From Glandiceps talaboti (Eukaryota > Hemichordata > Enteropneusta > Spengelidae), in contig NC_135569.1 of the NCBI RefSeq assembly GCF_964340395.1, forward strand, positions 17,752,757 to 17,816,756: 64,000 bases of DNA. The letters run 5' to 3'. Positions 1-11,356 of this stretch are shown piece by piece (within the stretch, counting starts at the first letter, position 1; the number at the start of each line of letters is the position of its first letter). The notes under the pieces were generated by a model. That model was not told the origin of the DNA, did no database searches, and was given only the letters and a program-made list of their open reading frames with translations. The translations under genes and the position numbers were made by a program.

Positions 1-336
1 ATTTGATTCTGTCACAAAACAAAGTGACATGCATGTGTACCACATAGCATGATACCTTTGTGCAAGGTTTGGTTGAAATCGGTTAATGTATGCCAGAGAA
101 ATGATACAACAAATATGGCCTCCATTTGGCCATATTTGATTCAGTCACAAAACCAAGTGACATGCATATGTCTACACCAGCACATAACATTTGTACCAGG
201 TTTGGTTGAAATTGATCGGTGCATACAAGAGATAGGAGAGCGAACGAACGGACAGACGGACGGACCGACAGACAAACAGATGGCACCCAATTTATTAAGC
301 CCCCTCTGGGAGCTGCCCATTCGGGACTAAAAAGAG
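1..336 (+). mobile_element. repeat family B, copy 1 (5' cut by window)
   Basis: Two ~125-bp internal units (CATATTTGATTCTGTCACAAA ... AGGTTTGGTTGAAAT ... CAGAGAAATGATAC), then a (GGAC)n-like tract at 241-275, then a C-rich/G-rich end closing in GGGACTAAAAAG. The same order is found at 785-1362 and 23640-24026. Confidence 0.7.
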
Positions 337-784
337 GAGTATAATTGCACATCCCAAAGAATAATTTACATATTAAGATTTGTATTTGCATATTAATTAA
401 TATATTTGCAAAATGGTGAATATGTAAGTGTCTTCCTCATGGCATGACATGGCAAGTACATTAGTAAACAAGTCATTGAGAATGACATACTCCCCGCTAT
501 GATTGGGTTTTAAGGAACTGGCAGTTTATGTTGTCATTTTCAAACCTGGTTAATGTTGTTTGGCCTCATATGGTTGTTTTTGATATCACTACTCTGATCA
601 CGCAACAACACTTGTGAACCTAAAACAAACAGACTTAGATATATTGTGTCTGCTCGTTGGACATGGAACATGCCTACTCATGTTGTGTCTCCTCATTGGA
701 CATGGGACATGCCTACTCTTCAAGATGACATCATGGAATAAACCATTCAACAATAAAGGATGGGTTGGGTATGGGGGGGACCTG

Positions 785-1362
785 TTCAAGCATGTCTGAG
801 TTATGGCTTTGGACATGAAAACTGCACCAACAAAATGGCTGCCAGGCAGCCATATCGGATTGTATCACAATGAAAATGGATAATTTTATGCACATGTATG
901 CACATGTGCTAATACCACTTTGAATACCATCTGTTCACGCATGTCTGAGTTATGGCTTTGGACATGGAAAAATCGCAAACAAAATGGCTGCCAGGCAGCC
1001 ATATTGGATTGTATCACGACAACAATGAATATGCACATGTATGTCATAGAACACTGTCCTAATACCAACTTTGAATGAGATCTGTTCAAGCAGGTCTGAG
1101 TTATGGCTTTGGACAGGGAAAATTTGCAAACAAAATGGCTGCTAGGTGGCCAAATTGGATTGTATCATAAACAAATTGACATGCATGTGTATGCCATAGT
1201 ATGTTGCCCCTGTACCAAGTTTGAAAAAAATCGGTCCAGGCATCTCCAAGAAACAGCTGCGGACGGACGGACGGACGGACGAACGGACAGACGGACGCAC
1301 GGACAGACGGAACCCAATCCATAAGTCCCCGTTCCGGACTTCGTCCGCGGGGACTAAAAAGT
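785..1362 (+). mobile_element. repeat family B, copy 2 with terminal hairpin
   Basis: About three internal units starting CTGTTCAAGCATGTCTGAGT and containing AAAATGGCTGCCAGGCAGCC. Then the module ACCAAGTTTGAAAAAAATCG with GTCCAGGCATC, a (GGAC)n tract (1261-1308), AACCCAATCC, and a 3' hairpin. AGTCCCCG pairs with CGGGGACT around TTCCGGACTTCGTCCG, and the end reads CTAAAAAG. A hairpin followed by CTAA resembles a Helitron 3' end, but I see no other Helitron hallmark. Confidence 0.65.
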
Positions 1363-1527
1363 TATTTCCATGACAATAGATTAGATTAATGTTTACATGA
1401 GGTTATGTTCGGACAATGGGAGATGGCTTGTTTCCAATCTGCGTGTTACTTGTCTGTGAGCAAACACAGTCTGTGTTTTCATCAACACTTACTAAATTGT
1501 TCATTCCAATAACACTTGTAAACTCAC

Positions 1528-1863
1528 CTGATTGGGATGTGGTTGCATTGACAACAGCAAACTGTCTATATGCAGAACCATAGTACTCAGACACTCCATT
1601 TTCAGAATAAACTCTGAATGTGTACGTCGTATATGAATCCAATCGACTGATGTTGACGGACTTTGTCAATAATTTATCTTTGCCAGGAGAATAATCGACT
1701 TTGTAGGAGCAAGGGTCACACACATCATCCACACATTTTTCACACTCTACCTCGTACTTCACATCAGAACGCCCGCCAGATTCCAAAGGACTTTCCCAGG
1801 ACAATGTCACTACAGATGTTTCACTAACAGTAGCTATCAAGTTGGTAGGACCTGATGGAGGTT
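1528..1863 (-). CDS. Eph: Eph receptor exon 5 (first fibronectin type III domain)
   Basis: 336-nt exon between acceptor GTTTATTTTAG and donor CAG/GTGAGT, phase 1 on both sides; residues 326-437 plus one base. It starts QPPSGPTNLIATVSETSVV, equivalent to the RPPSAP-N-VISNVNETSV start of the vertebrate Eph FN3-1 domain. It continues with TLSWESPLESGGRSDVKYEV and a four-cysteine motif C-x2-C-x4-C-x2-C (366, 369, 374, 377) that is peculiar to this Eph domain. SVNISRLDSYTTYTFRVYSENGVSE gives the conserved FN3 tyrosine corner and the NGVS signature. The exon ends QFAVVNATTSQS. NIS and NAT are possible N-glycosylation sites. Open reading past the donor toward 1403 is intronic. The exon length equals the vertebrate FN3-1 exon (336 nt, from memory). 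The rest of the gene lies left of the window. Confidence 0.95.
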
Positions 1864-3271
1864 CTAAAATAAACAAAAAGACAATAGCTATAGCTTCATA
1901 TATTAATTGAAAGAATAGCAATTTGTTGAACCCACATTTGATCCACGATCTTATTATCAATAATTATGAAATCTCAAGTTCAAAATTTCAAACAGTGTAA
2001 CATTTTTACTCAGTGATATTAAACATGAGAAAATATTGAATTTTTTCCTATAATATGAATATGCAAGGTACTCTTTGATTTGTTTTTGACTTTAAGACAA
2101 CTTGTTTAGAAATTTTGGGACAAAATAACAATAGCGGACATTTTATTTATAAAGTAATGTACTGAGTATTATAAACAGTTATTTAGAATCTGAAGTAAAG
2201 TTATGCAAGGTCCTTTACTAATCTACATACCAGTAAAACTGTGACTAGTACATAGTCTTGTACAACCTGTTATTACTAATCTACATACCAGTAAAACTGT
2301 GACTAGTACATAGTCTTGTACAACCTGTTATTACTAATCTACATATCAGTAAAACTGTGACTAGTACATAGTCTTGTACAACCTGTTATCTTTTATCACC
2401 TAAACAGAAGTACATGTAATTCTCTTTTCATACACCACATTCCCTTAGCCCCTATTACTACCATCACTGTACACTGAGATCGTTTTACCCATTATTTCAG
2501 CAATGCCACTACCATTTTCAACCATAGTAGTGACAGTAAAACTTTACAACATAAAACTTTCTTTTTACACCTTTGTCATTGTTTGTTTTTAGCAGCAAGG
2601 TTACAACTGGACACATACATAATTTAAACCATGTTAAAATGGGTTTAATCCAAAAAGATATGGAGGTGAAGCCTTCTTAAGTTGTTTTGACGATTCAATG
2701 TAATCCATGTCATTTGGACAGATTCAGTCTACTATCAATCAATCAATCACACTGACTCAGTCAGACAATAAAAATCTCATCTGTTCACTGATTTGCCGAA
2801 ATCAATCTACCCAATATATAACTCATTATGACAAATCATTCTACTTTACAGCAAAAATTGACCAATCTTGAATTTTTTTTAATTTGCTCCTTAATTCCCA
2901 CAAAGATCTTTATACAGGTATTATATATTCTGTCCCATTTCTTCAAAAGTGTAGCCAATTCTGCATTTTTATCCCCTTTTTTCAAGGACCAATGAAATGC
3001 CCTCCAATGACAACACTAATTTGCATAATTATCCTTCTGGGAAATTCCCCAATTGAGCTCATGTTATCAATAGATAGACAAATCAATAATTAAAATTTAA
3101 TGCAGACTGTGGATCATATGACAGAAATAACAGAAATGTCTACATCAATAGTTCCTAACACAAGCAAATGCAAGTCTGAGAATAAAAATTTCAAATGAAA
3201 CAAAAACTTGTAACAGAATTGAGATAATAATTAATATTTGGTAGGACTGTGTGATCTGTAGAGATACTTAC
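1864..3271 (-). other. Eph: intron 4 of the Eph gene
   Basis: Consensus donor GTAAGT and acceptor TTTTAG. Holds a 58-bp triple tandem repeat (2215-2388); the remaining sequence is AT-rich with nothing recognised. Confidence 0.8.
2215..2388. repeat. tandem repeat, 58 bp x 3
   Basis: Three nearly identical 58-bp units beginning TTACTAATCTACATACCAGT and ending TTGTACAACCTGTTA; one C/T difference in the third. Confidence 0.95.
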
Positions 3272-3430
3272 GTGTACAAGGTTCAGAGACTGGTTCAGAC
3301 TTGGCTCTATAGTAGTTACTGTGACAAGTACACAGTGATGCTCTACGTTGTGATGAGTAACTATTGAGTGGACATGGCTTGCATCTTTCATTTCCAAATG
3401 CTGATGACTTGTATTCTCCTATTTCACATT
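3272..3430 (-). CDS. Eph: Eph receptor exon 4 (cysteine-rich EGF/TNFR-like segment)
   Basis: 159-nt exon between acceptor TTTCTGTAACAG and donor ACAC/GTAAGT, phase 1 at both ends. It encodes the end of split residue 273, residues 274-325 and one base of 326. Cysteines fall at 274, 289, 292, 306, 308 and 324 in CEIGEYKSS, NERCKPCPLNSYS, SLCTCHSNYYRA and SEPCT. This is the GCC2/GCC3 (EGF/TNFR-like) pattern of Eph receptors, where vertebrates read C-x-P-G-Y-Y-K, C-x-x-C-P-P-x-S, C-x-C-x-x-x-F-F-R-A, PCT. The module is a rigid linker between the ligand-binding and FN3 domains and takes part in receptor clustering (family knowledge). The comparable vertebrate exon is about the same length (156 nt, from memory). 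It is separated from exon 3 by 54.5 kb, but the phase and cysteine spacing continue correctly. Confidence 0.93.
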
Positions 3431-3520
3431 CTGTTACAGAAAACAAAACAAAATATTTACTTTCCTAGTAATTAAATAAAACTGATATTTTACTTACATA
3501 TAAAACATTTCAAATATTAA

Positions 3521-3765
3521 CACTCTGACCAAGTAATACATCTAAGTATTGTTTTCATAACACTCTGACCAAGTAATACATCTAAGTATTGTTTTCATTA
3601 CACTCTGACCAAGTAATACATCTAAGTATTGTTTTCATTACACTCTGACCAAGTAATACATCTAAGTATTGTTTTCATTACACTCTGACCAAGTAATACA
3701 TCTAAGTATTGTTTTCATTACACTCTGACCAAGTAATACATCTAAGTATTGTTTTCATTACACTA
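3521..3765. repeat. minisatellite, 40 bp x 6
   Basis: Six almost identical 40-bp units beginning CACTCTGACCAAGTAATACA and ending TTGTTTTCATTA; immediately left of exon 4 in the giant intron. Confidence 0.95.
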
Positions 3766-3934
3766 ACTACTATGTAGATAGACAAGTCAATCAGAACAGA
3801 CTATGGCTTTTTTGGAGACATGCTTTGTTTTGTTTTGATTCACAACCTTGACAGAATTATTCAATTTTCCTGTCTTTTCACAAGAGTTACAGGAAGCGTC
3901 CTTTGATAAAATAAATTTTTGATAATTCTAACTT

Positions 3935-4017
3935 CCATGCACAATGTAGGAGTGTATTCTAGTGAGAGATTCAATCCATGCACTATGTAGGAGTGTATTC
4001 CAGTGAGAGATTCAATC
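3935..4017. repeat. tandem duplication, 41 bp x 2
   Basis: Two 41-bp copies starting CCATGCAC(A/T)ATGTAGGAGTG and ending GAGAGATTCAAT. Confidence 0.85.
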
Positions 4018-4567
4018 AAGTCTTGTACCATCTTGGTACATTGGAACAAAATCCAATGAGTCCTTTAGGACACAATTTGATCCTAAAATCAGTTTTGTCT
4101 CCGCAATCATGTAATTATCCTCCTGACATTTCCACAAAATCCAATGGCCTCTCTTTCCCAAGCTCTTCTTTTCCCACTAAACTATTCTATTCTAACATGG
4201 ATAAATGAACCTTTCCGGCCAACATCTCCCCTGTGACATTCTAAAGCCTTTCTCTGTCAACAGAATTTTAACTTCTCTTTCACAAGTGTTATCAATACTG
4301 ATTTCATAGGTAGGAACAATTCTGTCGGGAAAAGATTTGAAGCAAGCAGTGGAATTGAACCCATTTTGATACTCATTTATCAATGACAATTAGTTGACTT
4401 GGAATGTGTACAGACTTTGCACATTAACAAATAAATCTAGAATGAAAACAAAATATTGTGAATTACTAGTAGTAACTGGAATTATAGCAGAATAAACAAT
4501 TTCAAATATGAAAATATCATTTTGAAAACACCTTCCTATATGTGTATAGCATGGTTCTATTGTACGA

Positions 4568-4770
4568 TTCTGTCAAAATTCCTCCATTTTCAAATTTTGT
4601 CAAAATTCCTCCATTTTCAAATTTTGTCAAAATATCTTTATTTGTCAAAAAATCTCTTATTTTCGGATTCTGTCAAAATTTTTCTATTTCAGATTTTGTC
4701 AAAATATATCTATTTTCAGATTTTCAAAATGTTTCCATTTTCAGATACTGTCAATTTATTTCCATTTTCA
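4568..4770. repeat. degenerate tandem repeat, about 27 bp
   Basis: About seven diverged units of the type TTTTGTCAAAATTCCTCCAT followed by TTTCAAA. The period drifts, so this is an old array. Confidence 0.75.
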
Positions 4771-5034
4771 GTAACTGTAACTTGTATTCTGTACATGACA
4801 TCCAAGAGGCCAAGGCCATACTTTTAATACACTACATGTATATTATCTACTTCTAATTTCACATCAAAATTTAACATGAAAACTACTACAAATTGATCAA
4901 AATATAGAGAAATATAGAAAAAAATCCATCTGAACAAAAATGACGAAGATTTACAAAATTTTTGGTCAAAATGCAAATGGTAGAAAGAAATGTTGCATAA
5001 AAAATATTAAATTTACATGTTTATTTTGATCAAA

Positions 5035-5040
<6 letters not shown>

Positions 5041-5105
<65 letters not shown>
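5041..5105. repeat. (CA)n microsatellite
   Basis: Uninterrupted AC dinucleotides, about 32 copies. Unlike the other long CA tracts here, I could not place it inside a recognised repeat family. Confidence 0.97.
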
Positions 5106-5107
<2 letters not shown>

Positions 5108-5735
5108 GAGTAAACATTAAACAAAAAACAAAAATTTGTAAACAAATATGGCCTCTGTCATCTAATCTCAAATCAAACAAGTTTAACCAAAACATTTTGC
5201 TTTAAAAGTATAAAAAGTATTAGCACATCATTAGAAAAAATGGCGGGAAATGAGATGGCAGACAAATCTACCTCTCCTGATTCATAATAAAATATAATGC
5301 AATAATAAGTACATAGTGCATTACAGAGATGATAATTTATGATGGTGATATATGGAAAGTCCATACAATAACCACTATTACACATCCACTTTACTGAATA
5401 CCAGACGTTGCTCAGCACGAATTATCTCTCACACCAAATTGATTATACCTCCCTCCATCATAGTCAAATGATGACCCATGTAATAGGCACCAACCAAGTG
5501 TTTTTGATGAGTACATGTATGTTTCCTTTGTTTTTGTACTATCTCTACCTATAATGTAAGATATATATTACAGGAGGAGGTTTGGCTGATAAAATATGGT
5601 GTTATCACAAAATAACATGCTCTTTGGAAATTAATCTTTTGCAGAACAAATTACACCAACTTTGCATAATTCTCTCAGGTTAGTCAAAGTACATAAGAAA
5701 TACAAAATGTATCATGATGTAAATGCCCGTTTTTT
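5106..5735. other. intron stretch, nothing recognised
   Basis: AT-rich unique-looking DNA between a microsatellite and a minisatellite; no gene or element seen. Confidence 0.6.
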
Positions 5736-6075
5736 AGAACAGAATAATATATTTTCACCATTATAAAGCCACAACAGTACACAATGGGTAGAACAGAATA
5801 ATATATTTTCACCATTATAAAGCCACAACAGTACACAATGGGTAGAACAGAATAATATATTTTCACCATTATAAAGCCACAACAGTATACAATGGGTAGA
5901 ACACAATAATATATTTTCACCATTATAAAGCCACAACAGTATACAATGGGTAGAACACAATAATATACTTTCACCATTATAAAGCCACAACAGTATACAA
6001 TGGGTAGAACAGAATAATATATTTTCACCATTATAAAGCCACAACAGTACACAATGGGTAGAACAGAATAATATA
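5736..6075. repeat. minisatellite, 54 bp x 6.3
   Basis: Units begin AGAACAGAATAATATATTTT and end CAGTACACAATGGGT. Point variants include ACAGTAC/ACAGTAT and GAACAG/GAACAC. The unit is divisible by 3, so ~120-codon frames stay open across it; not coding. Confidence 0.95.
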
Positions 6076-6674
6076 CTAGATAACAATTACTTTGCTCTAT
6101 GGTACATTTTTAGGCAATATTTTTAATGAGTCTAATTCACAAACATGAATTGACATTATATAACATACATGTATGGCCATTATAAAAAGATTTCAACATT
6201 TTAATCCTATTTTGATTACAGAAACATAATCTGAAATACTTTGAATCACATTATTTTTGTTGGTTTTTCTTAACAGAATTTAAAATATTTTTTATACAAA
6301 AATAAGAACTGTTAATTATTTTCATCTAGTTTTAAAATATTGTTGCTAATATAGAAAGTGTGTACCATAATATATTCACTCATTGGATATGACAGATAAT
6401 AACAATGTAACATTGATCATTATGATTCAATACAAAAAGTCATTTAGTGTCATCAGAAATTGTCAGCATCCATTGTGAGTCAAATATTGAACTTTCAAGA
6501 TATCTATTAAACTGTGTACTTGGATTTGTTTGAACTGTAAATCAATACACATATCACATTATCAGATTCATTTGATGTATTTTTCAGGATAAACGTTCTA
6601 AGCATTGATATACATCGATATTCATCGAATCCCAAATGGTTACTGTTAAAATGTTTTTCACTGCTGCAAATATA
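6076..6674. other. intron stretch, nothing recognised
   Basis: AT-rich DNA with no recognised gene or repeat. Confidence 0.6.
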
Positions 6675-7561
6675 CTTAGGACTAAAAAAAATAATTGTTT
6701 AGTTCCAGTTACCAGACCTCACCTAGCTTTAGTTCCAGTTACCCAACCTCACCTAGCTTTAGTTCCAGTTACCCAACCTCACCTAGCTTTAGTTCCAGTT
6801 ACCCAACCTCACCTAGCTTTAGTTCCAGTTACCCAACCTCACCTAGCTTTAGTTCCAGTTACCCAACCTCACCTAGCTTTAGTTCCAGTTACCCAACCTC
6901 ACCTAGCTTTAGTTCCAGTTACCCAACCTCATCTAGCTTTAGTTCCAGTTACCCAACCTCACCTAGCTTTAGTTCCTATCTTTTCACTGCCGACCCTCAA
7001 CTTCTTCTTAACATATTCAAGGAAAAAATAATAAAATCACAAAAACTGCGAAGTCTCATGAGAAATATTGGATGCTGAAACTGACATCAACTTAAAAAGA
7101 CAAAAATTATTCTTCCAATCTGTAATGGCTGTACATATGATAAGAATGACTAAACAACACAGAGACCATTTGAGGCCTTAGGCGTAAAAAAAAATTGTTT
7201 GGTTCCAATTACATTCAATTTTAAAATAGGTGGGGTAGGTTGATATTTTATTTTATTTTATTATATATTTTTTTCTGTGCGAGCGTCTAGTTCAGGTTTT
7301 CCATTGTTTTCCAAATGGTCTCTGTGTTGTTTATTTCTTCCTATCATATGTATGTCCATTACAGATTGGAAGAACAGTTTTATATTGTCTTTTTAAGTCG
7401 ATGTCAGATTCTGCACCCACTATTTCTTGTGAGACTTCACGATTTTCACAATTTTATTATTATTTTTCTCGAATATGTAAAAAAAAAGGTTAGTGTCGGC
7501 ATGAAAAACTAGGTGGGGGTTGGGTAACTGGAACCACACAACTTTTTTTATTTGGCCTTAA
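6675..7561. mobile_element. foldback (palindromic) element with embedded minisatellite
   Basis: The left arm (6985-7172) and right arm (7312-7503) are reverse complements along ~190 bp. For example, TTCTTCCAATCTGTAATGG in the left arm is matched by CCATTACAGATTGGAAGAAC in the right, and AACAACACAGAGACCATTTG by CAAATGGTCTCTGTGTTGTT. The outer ends also pair: TTAGGACTAAAAAAA with TTTTTTTATTTGGCCTTA. GTTCCAGTTACCCAACC in the left arm, present there as a 9-copy array, pairs with a single GGTTGGGTAACTGGAAC on the right. The loop (7173-7311) carries a third copy of the end sequence (AGGCGTAAAAAAAAATTGTT, GGTTCC). It looks like a foldback/MITE-type element. RNA from either strand could form a long hairpin. 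Confidence 0.75.
6698..6976. repeat. minisatellite, 30 bp x 9, inside the foldback left arm
   Basis: Nine units of TTTAGTTCCAGTTACCCAAC plus CTCACCTAGC. Each unit corresponds to the end sequence of the surrounding foldback element, present once in the right arm (7510-7535). The 30-bp period keeps several ~130-codon frames open (LVPVTQPHLA repeats); I regard these as artefacts. Confidence 0.95.
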
Positions 7562-7991
7562 CAAAAACAATTAATTTGGTATTATTTTACTGTCACTTTA
7601 TGATTTATCCACTAGTCTTTGAATTATTGAACAATATATGAAATTTTATATTATCATATGATTAGAAATAAATATTCTATATTTTGCATAATATGCTTAT
7701 AATCTTTCTTTGTTCTCTTTGTTCTCCTTTCATCTTGTCATATTTGATGAGTCTCTATAATGTCTGTTTTATCTAAACTATGTAAAACTGGAAATTACAA
7801 CATACAATGTAAGGTTGTGAATGTTGGAACATTTTATGTCAAATCTAAATGAAATAATTTACTGATCAATCATGTAATTTTACTGGACAATCAATTCTTT
7901 GATTTCTTGCAAAATACAAAATATAAAAAAAATGCTTTCTTAAAATTTGAAATAAATTCTAGTCTTCTTTTGTACATGTATATCCTACTAC
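7562..7991. other. intron stretch, nothing recognised
   Basis: AT-rich; no gene or element recognised. Confidence 0.6.
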
Positions 7992-8096
7992 TGTACAATA
8001 CCATTCCACATGTGTTTGTTACAAAGTGTACAATACCATTCCACGTGTATTTGTTACAAAGTGTACAATACCATTCCATATGTGTCTGTTACAAAG
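7992..8096. repeat. minisatellite, 35 bp x 3
   Basis: Three units starting TGTACAATACCATTCCACAT and ending TGTTACAAAG with small substitutions. Confidence 0.92.
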
Positions 8097-8125
8097 TGTT
8101 TGTTAACAGGCAGTAAAAAACCTAA

Positions 8126-8290
8126 GAGAGTTACAGGCATATCAAAGTGTTACAGACATCATAGTGTTACAGACATATAGTGTTACAGGCATATCAGTGT
8201 TACAGACATCAAAGTGTTACAGACATACACATATCAAAGTGTTACAGATACAATGTTACAGGCAACTCAGTGTCACAGCATATCATGGTG
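8126..8290. repeat. degenerate short tandem repeat, about 16-19 bp
   Basis: About nine irregular copies of GTGTTACAGACATATCA-like sequence with indels; an old array following the 35-bp array. Confidence 0.8.
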
Positions 8291-9460
8291 TTATAAGTAT
8301 ATCTGTGTGTATATGCATGTGTCTGTATAAACTGTCTACTTTACATACACACACTAACATGTAAACGGTAGCTAGCTGCACATTGTACATAAATAAGACA
8401 TACCAATTATTTCAATGTCCTTCCCATCCATTTTCCTATAAAGTCAGGCCTTCATCCTTTATTAGTATCCTAAAACTATTAACCCTCTACAAACACAATC
8501 CAATTTAATTGAAAAACACTCCAAATTTGGTATTGACAGTTTGTCTTAGCAACAACAGGTGATGACAATGTCATAATAGTGACTGCCATTTCAACTCTGG
8601 TACTTTGGCCAAGTGAAAAAAGACAGCAAGTGTTGACACAAAATCTTAAGAAATGAACCTAACTGTAGTTCCATTATATGCCTTGTCTGTTTGGATAAAT
8701 TCTTAGGACAAATTGAGTTAGTTGAAAGTTAGTTTGATGACAGAAAAGACTTCCGTGTTTTATTGGCAACTACATTACTGTGCAATTGACAAGTTGTCTT
8801 TCTCTGCTGTCAACATCAATAAAATCCTTTCATTCCATTTTAAGTGTGAATTGTCTATTGATATGAGTTTAAAGTTAGGATCCTACTCTGGCCAACATTT
8901 TCCTCTTCGTGATTTCCTTGACATTCTTTGTATTCCATATTGTCCGAGAAGCTTTCCATGTGTGTCTACTACAAAACAATCCATGTGGCCCAAAACAACC
9001 TCTCAACATTAAGCCATGACAAACACCTATATTGAACTCGGTATCAATCACTTCAGGGGACATTTTACATCAATTAAAAAACTCAACAAAGTATAATGAC
9101 TTCTTCGCTCTGAAATGAGAAGGGTTTGAATAAAACGACATATTTGTGTGCATTATGGCACCATATACATGTATAATACAAGCCATGATGTTTACTAAGT
9201 GTCTACTTCTAAATGAGAAGGCTTGACAACTACTTGTATGGTCAGCAAAGTACTTCCATTGTTGTCACACCTGCTTCAACTTCCACCATTTTTCACAAGC
9301 CTGTGTTATCAGAGCAGACAAGTACATGATGGGTTTTGTGTAACTTTCACATTACACTACTGTAACTGATTTGTAGAATTATTGTCTTTTCAACTGTGAT
9401 GGTAATAGTCCCACTATAGTTTTGAAACAATATCAAAGACATTAATCAATACATAAAAAT
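8291..9460. other. intron stretch, nothing recognised
   Basis: AT-rich. A 96-codon plus-strand frame at 8722-9012 has no recognisable domain and is not called. Confidence 0.55.
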
Positions 9461-10695
9461 GAAAAATACTGCAAATGACGTTGTAGCACAACTGTATAGT
9501 TTTTAACATTTTTTATCCATACTAGTCCATATAACAATAGGTGTTCATTTGCTGAATGACTATCCAACATTGTTGCTATCTTTGCGATATATACAATCGT
9601 TTGGTAGTTGCAATGGGCGTGGTCATGTTGCTAGATATATTTTCACACATTTCTTAATGTTTTTTTCACTTGTGTATGAATTCCTGAATTTATCTTTGCA
9701 ATATTGTGATCATTTGGCTTGTTGCTAGGCACATTTGCATACATTTTTTGAATGTTTATTCATTTGTCTTTCAATTCCTGTTATCTTTGCAATATACATG
9801 ATTATTTGGCTGTTGTTATGTGCATGGTCTTGTTGATAGGCAAATTTACATAAGTTTTTCAATGTTTGTTCAATTGTCTATTAATCCCTGTTATCTTTCT
9901 GAAATACACTACCGTTTGGTTGTTGCTATGGGTGTGGTCATGGTTGCTAGGGATATTTGCATACATTTTTGAATGTTTACTCACTTGCCTACCAGATGAT
10001 GTTGTTATTTGAGCAAAATATACTGCCATTCAATTGTTGCTAAGGGCGTGGTTATGGTTGCTAGGGCCAATTGTGTCAAAATATTTTGAGGAAATCTGCA
10101 GAATAACACTTCTAGATATATAACACCAAGTTTCAGTCTCACTGACCAAGTACTTTTTGAGATATAAATTTTTGACCAAAATTCACATTTTTACACCTAA
10201 TTTGCATATTACTGATGAGATCATTATATGCTTAATATTTCTTCATCTATACACCCACAGATGCATCCCTGTTAAATTTCAACCCAATCTGCTCAATACT
10301 TTTGGAATTATAGGTTTTTGACCAAAAAGACACATTTTTAGCCCTAATATGCATATTACTAAGGGAATAATCATGTCATGAAGAAATCTTAATTTACTCA
10401 CATTTAAGAATGTTCCCACCAAATTATCTGCCAATCTGCCAAAAATCACATTTTTTGACCCAAAACCCACATCTCTGATGCAATCATTTTCATTTGAACA
10501 ATTTCCCAACTACACAGCAGAAGTATTAACATGACCACCAAATATCAAAGCAATCAGTCCAGCAGTTTTTTACTTTAAGTTGTTTATACACATACATCCA
10601 CACACACAGACAGACAGACAGACAGACAGAAAGACACTTTGCCATGCCTATAGCACTAGTGACTACTGAACCTTTGGTTCAGTCGTGCTAAAAAT
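9461..10695 (+). mobile_element. repeat family A, longest copy
   Basis: Starts near GACGTTGTAGCACAACTG and ends CAGTCGTGCTAAAAA. The ends form a short terminal inverted repeat, AGCACRACTG. The 5' half has about four ~120-bp units (GGCTGTTGCTATGGGCRTGG, TTGCATACATTTTTTGAATG, TATCTTTGCAATATAC). The 3' half has CCAAGTTTCAGTCTCACTGA, a module AAAGCAATCAGTCCAGCAG, CA/CAGA repeats (10590-10630) and TTTGCCATGCCTATAGCACT. No transposase is seen, so it is non-autonomous. Confidence 0.75.
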
Positions 10696-10710
10696 TGATG
10701 AAGTAAAATT

Positions 10711-11356
10711 GAGCAATGGTGTTGTAGCACGACTGTACATCTTTTTTGTTTATGTTAATCAGGTTGGCTATCCAGTTCTGTTACCTTTACTGTATATGCT
10801 ATCATGTGGCTGCTGATATAAGCAAGGTCATGTTGCTAGGCATATTTGCATTCACTTTTTGGATCTTTTATCCACTTGCCTGACCAGCCCTGTTATTATC
10901 TTGGTGACATATTTTGAATGTTTATTGATTTGCCAATTAATTTCTGTTCCTATCTTTGCAATAAACACCACCATTTGGCTGTTGCTATGGCCATGGTCTT
11001 GTTGCTAAGGATATAGGCTATAGGCATCACCATTAAATTTCACCCCAATCTGTTCAGTAGTTTTGAAATTATAGATTTTTGACCAGACACATTTTTAGAC
11101 CTAATTTGCATATCTCTGACAGCATCTTCATGTCATGACCAATTCTTAATCCAAACACCCCTAAGAACCTTCCCATCAAACATCAGTCCAATCTGCACAG
11201 TAGTTTTTAAACTATAGATTTTTGACAATGATGGGATCATCATGTTATGAACAATTCTTAATCAGCACACTATTAAGAACATGCCCACATTTTGCCTTGA
11301 AATTTCTCAACTAGACACCACAAGTAATGTCCCAACCAAAACCAAAGCAATCTTAT
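10711..11356 (+). mobile_element. repeat family A, 3'-truncated copy
   Basis: Begins GGTGTTGTAGCACGACTGTA directly after the previous copy and follows its internal order with deletions. It is lost after AACCAAAACCAAAGCAATCT, so the microsatellite and 3' end are missing. Confidence 0.7.

Noticed and set aside
6636-7078. Open frames of ~130 codons with LVPVTQPHLA or SSSYPTSPSF repeats
   Set aside because: Produced by a 30-bp array lying inside one arm of a foldback element; two frames are open at once.
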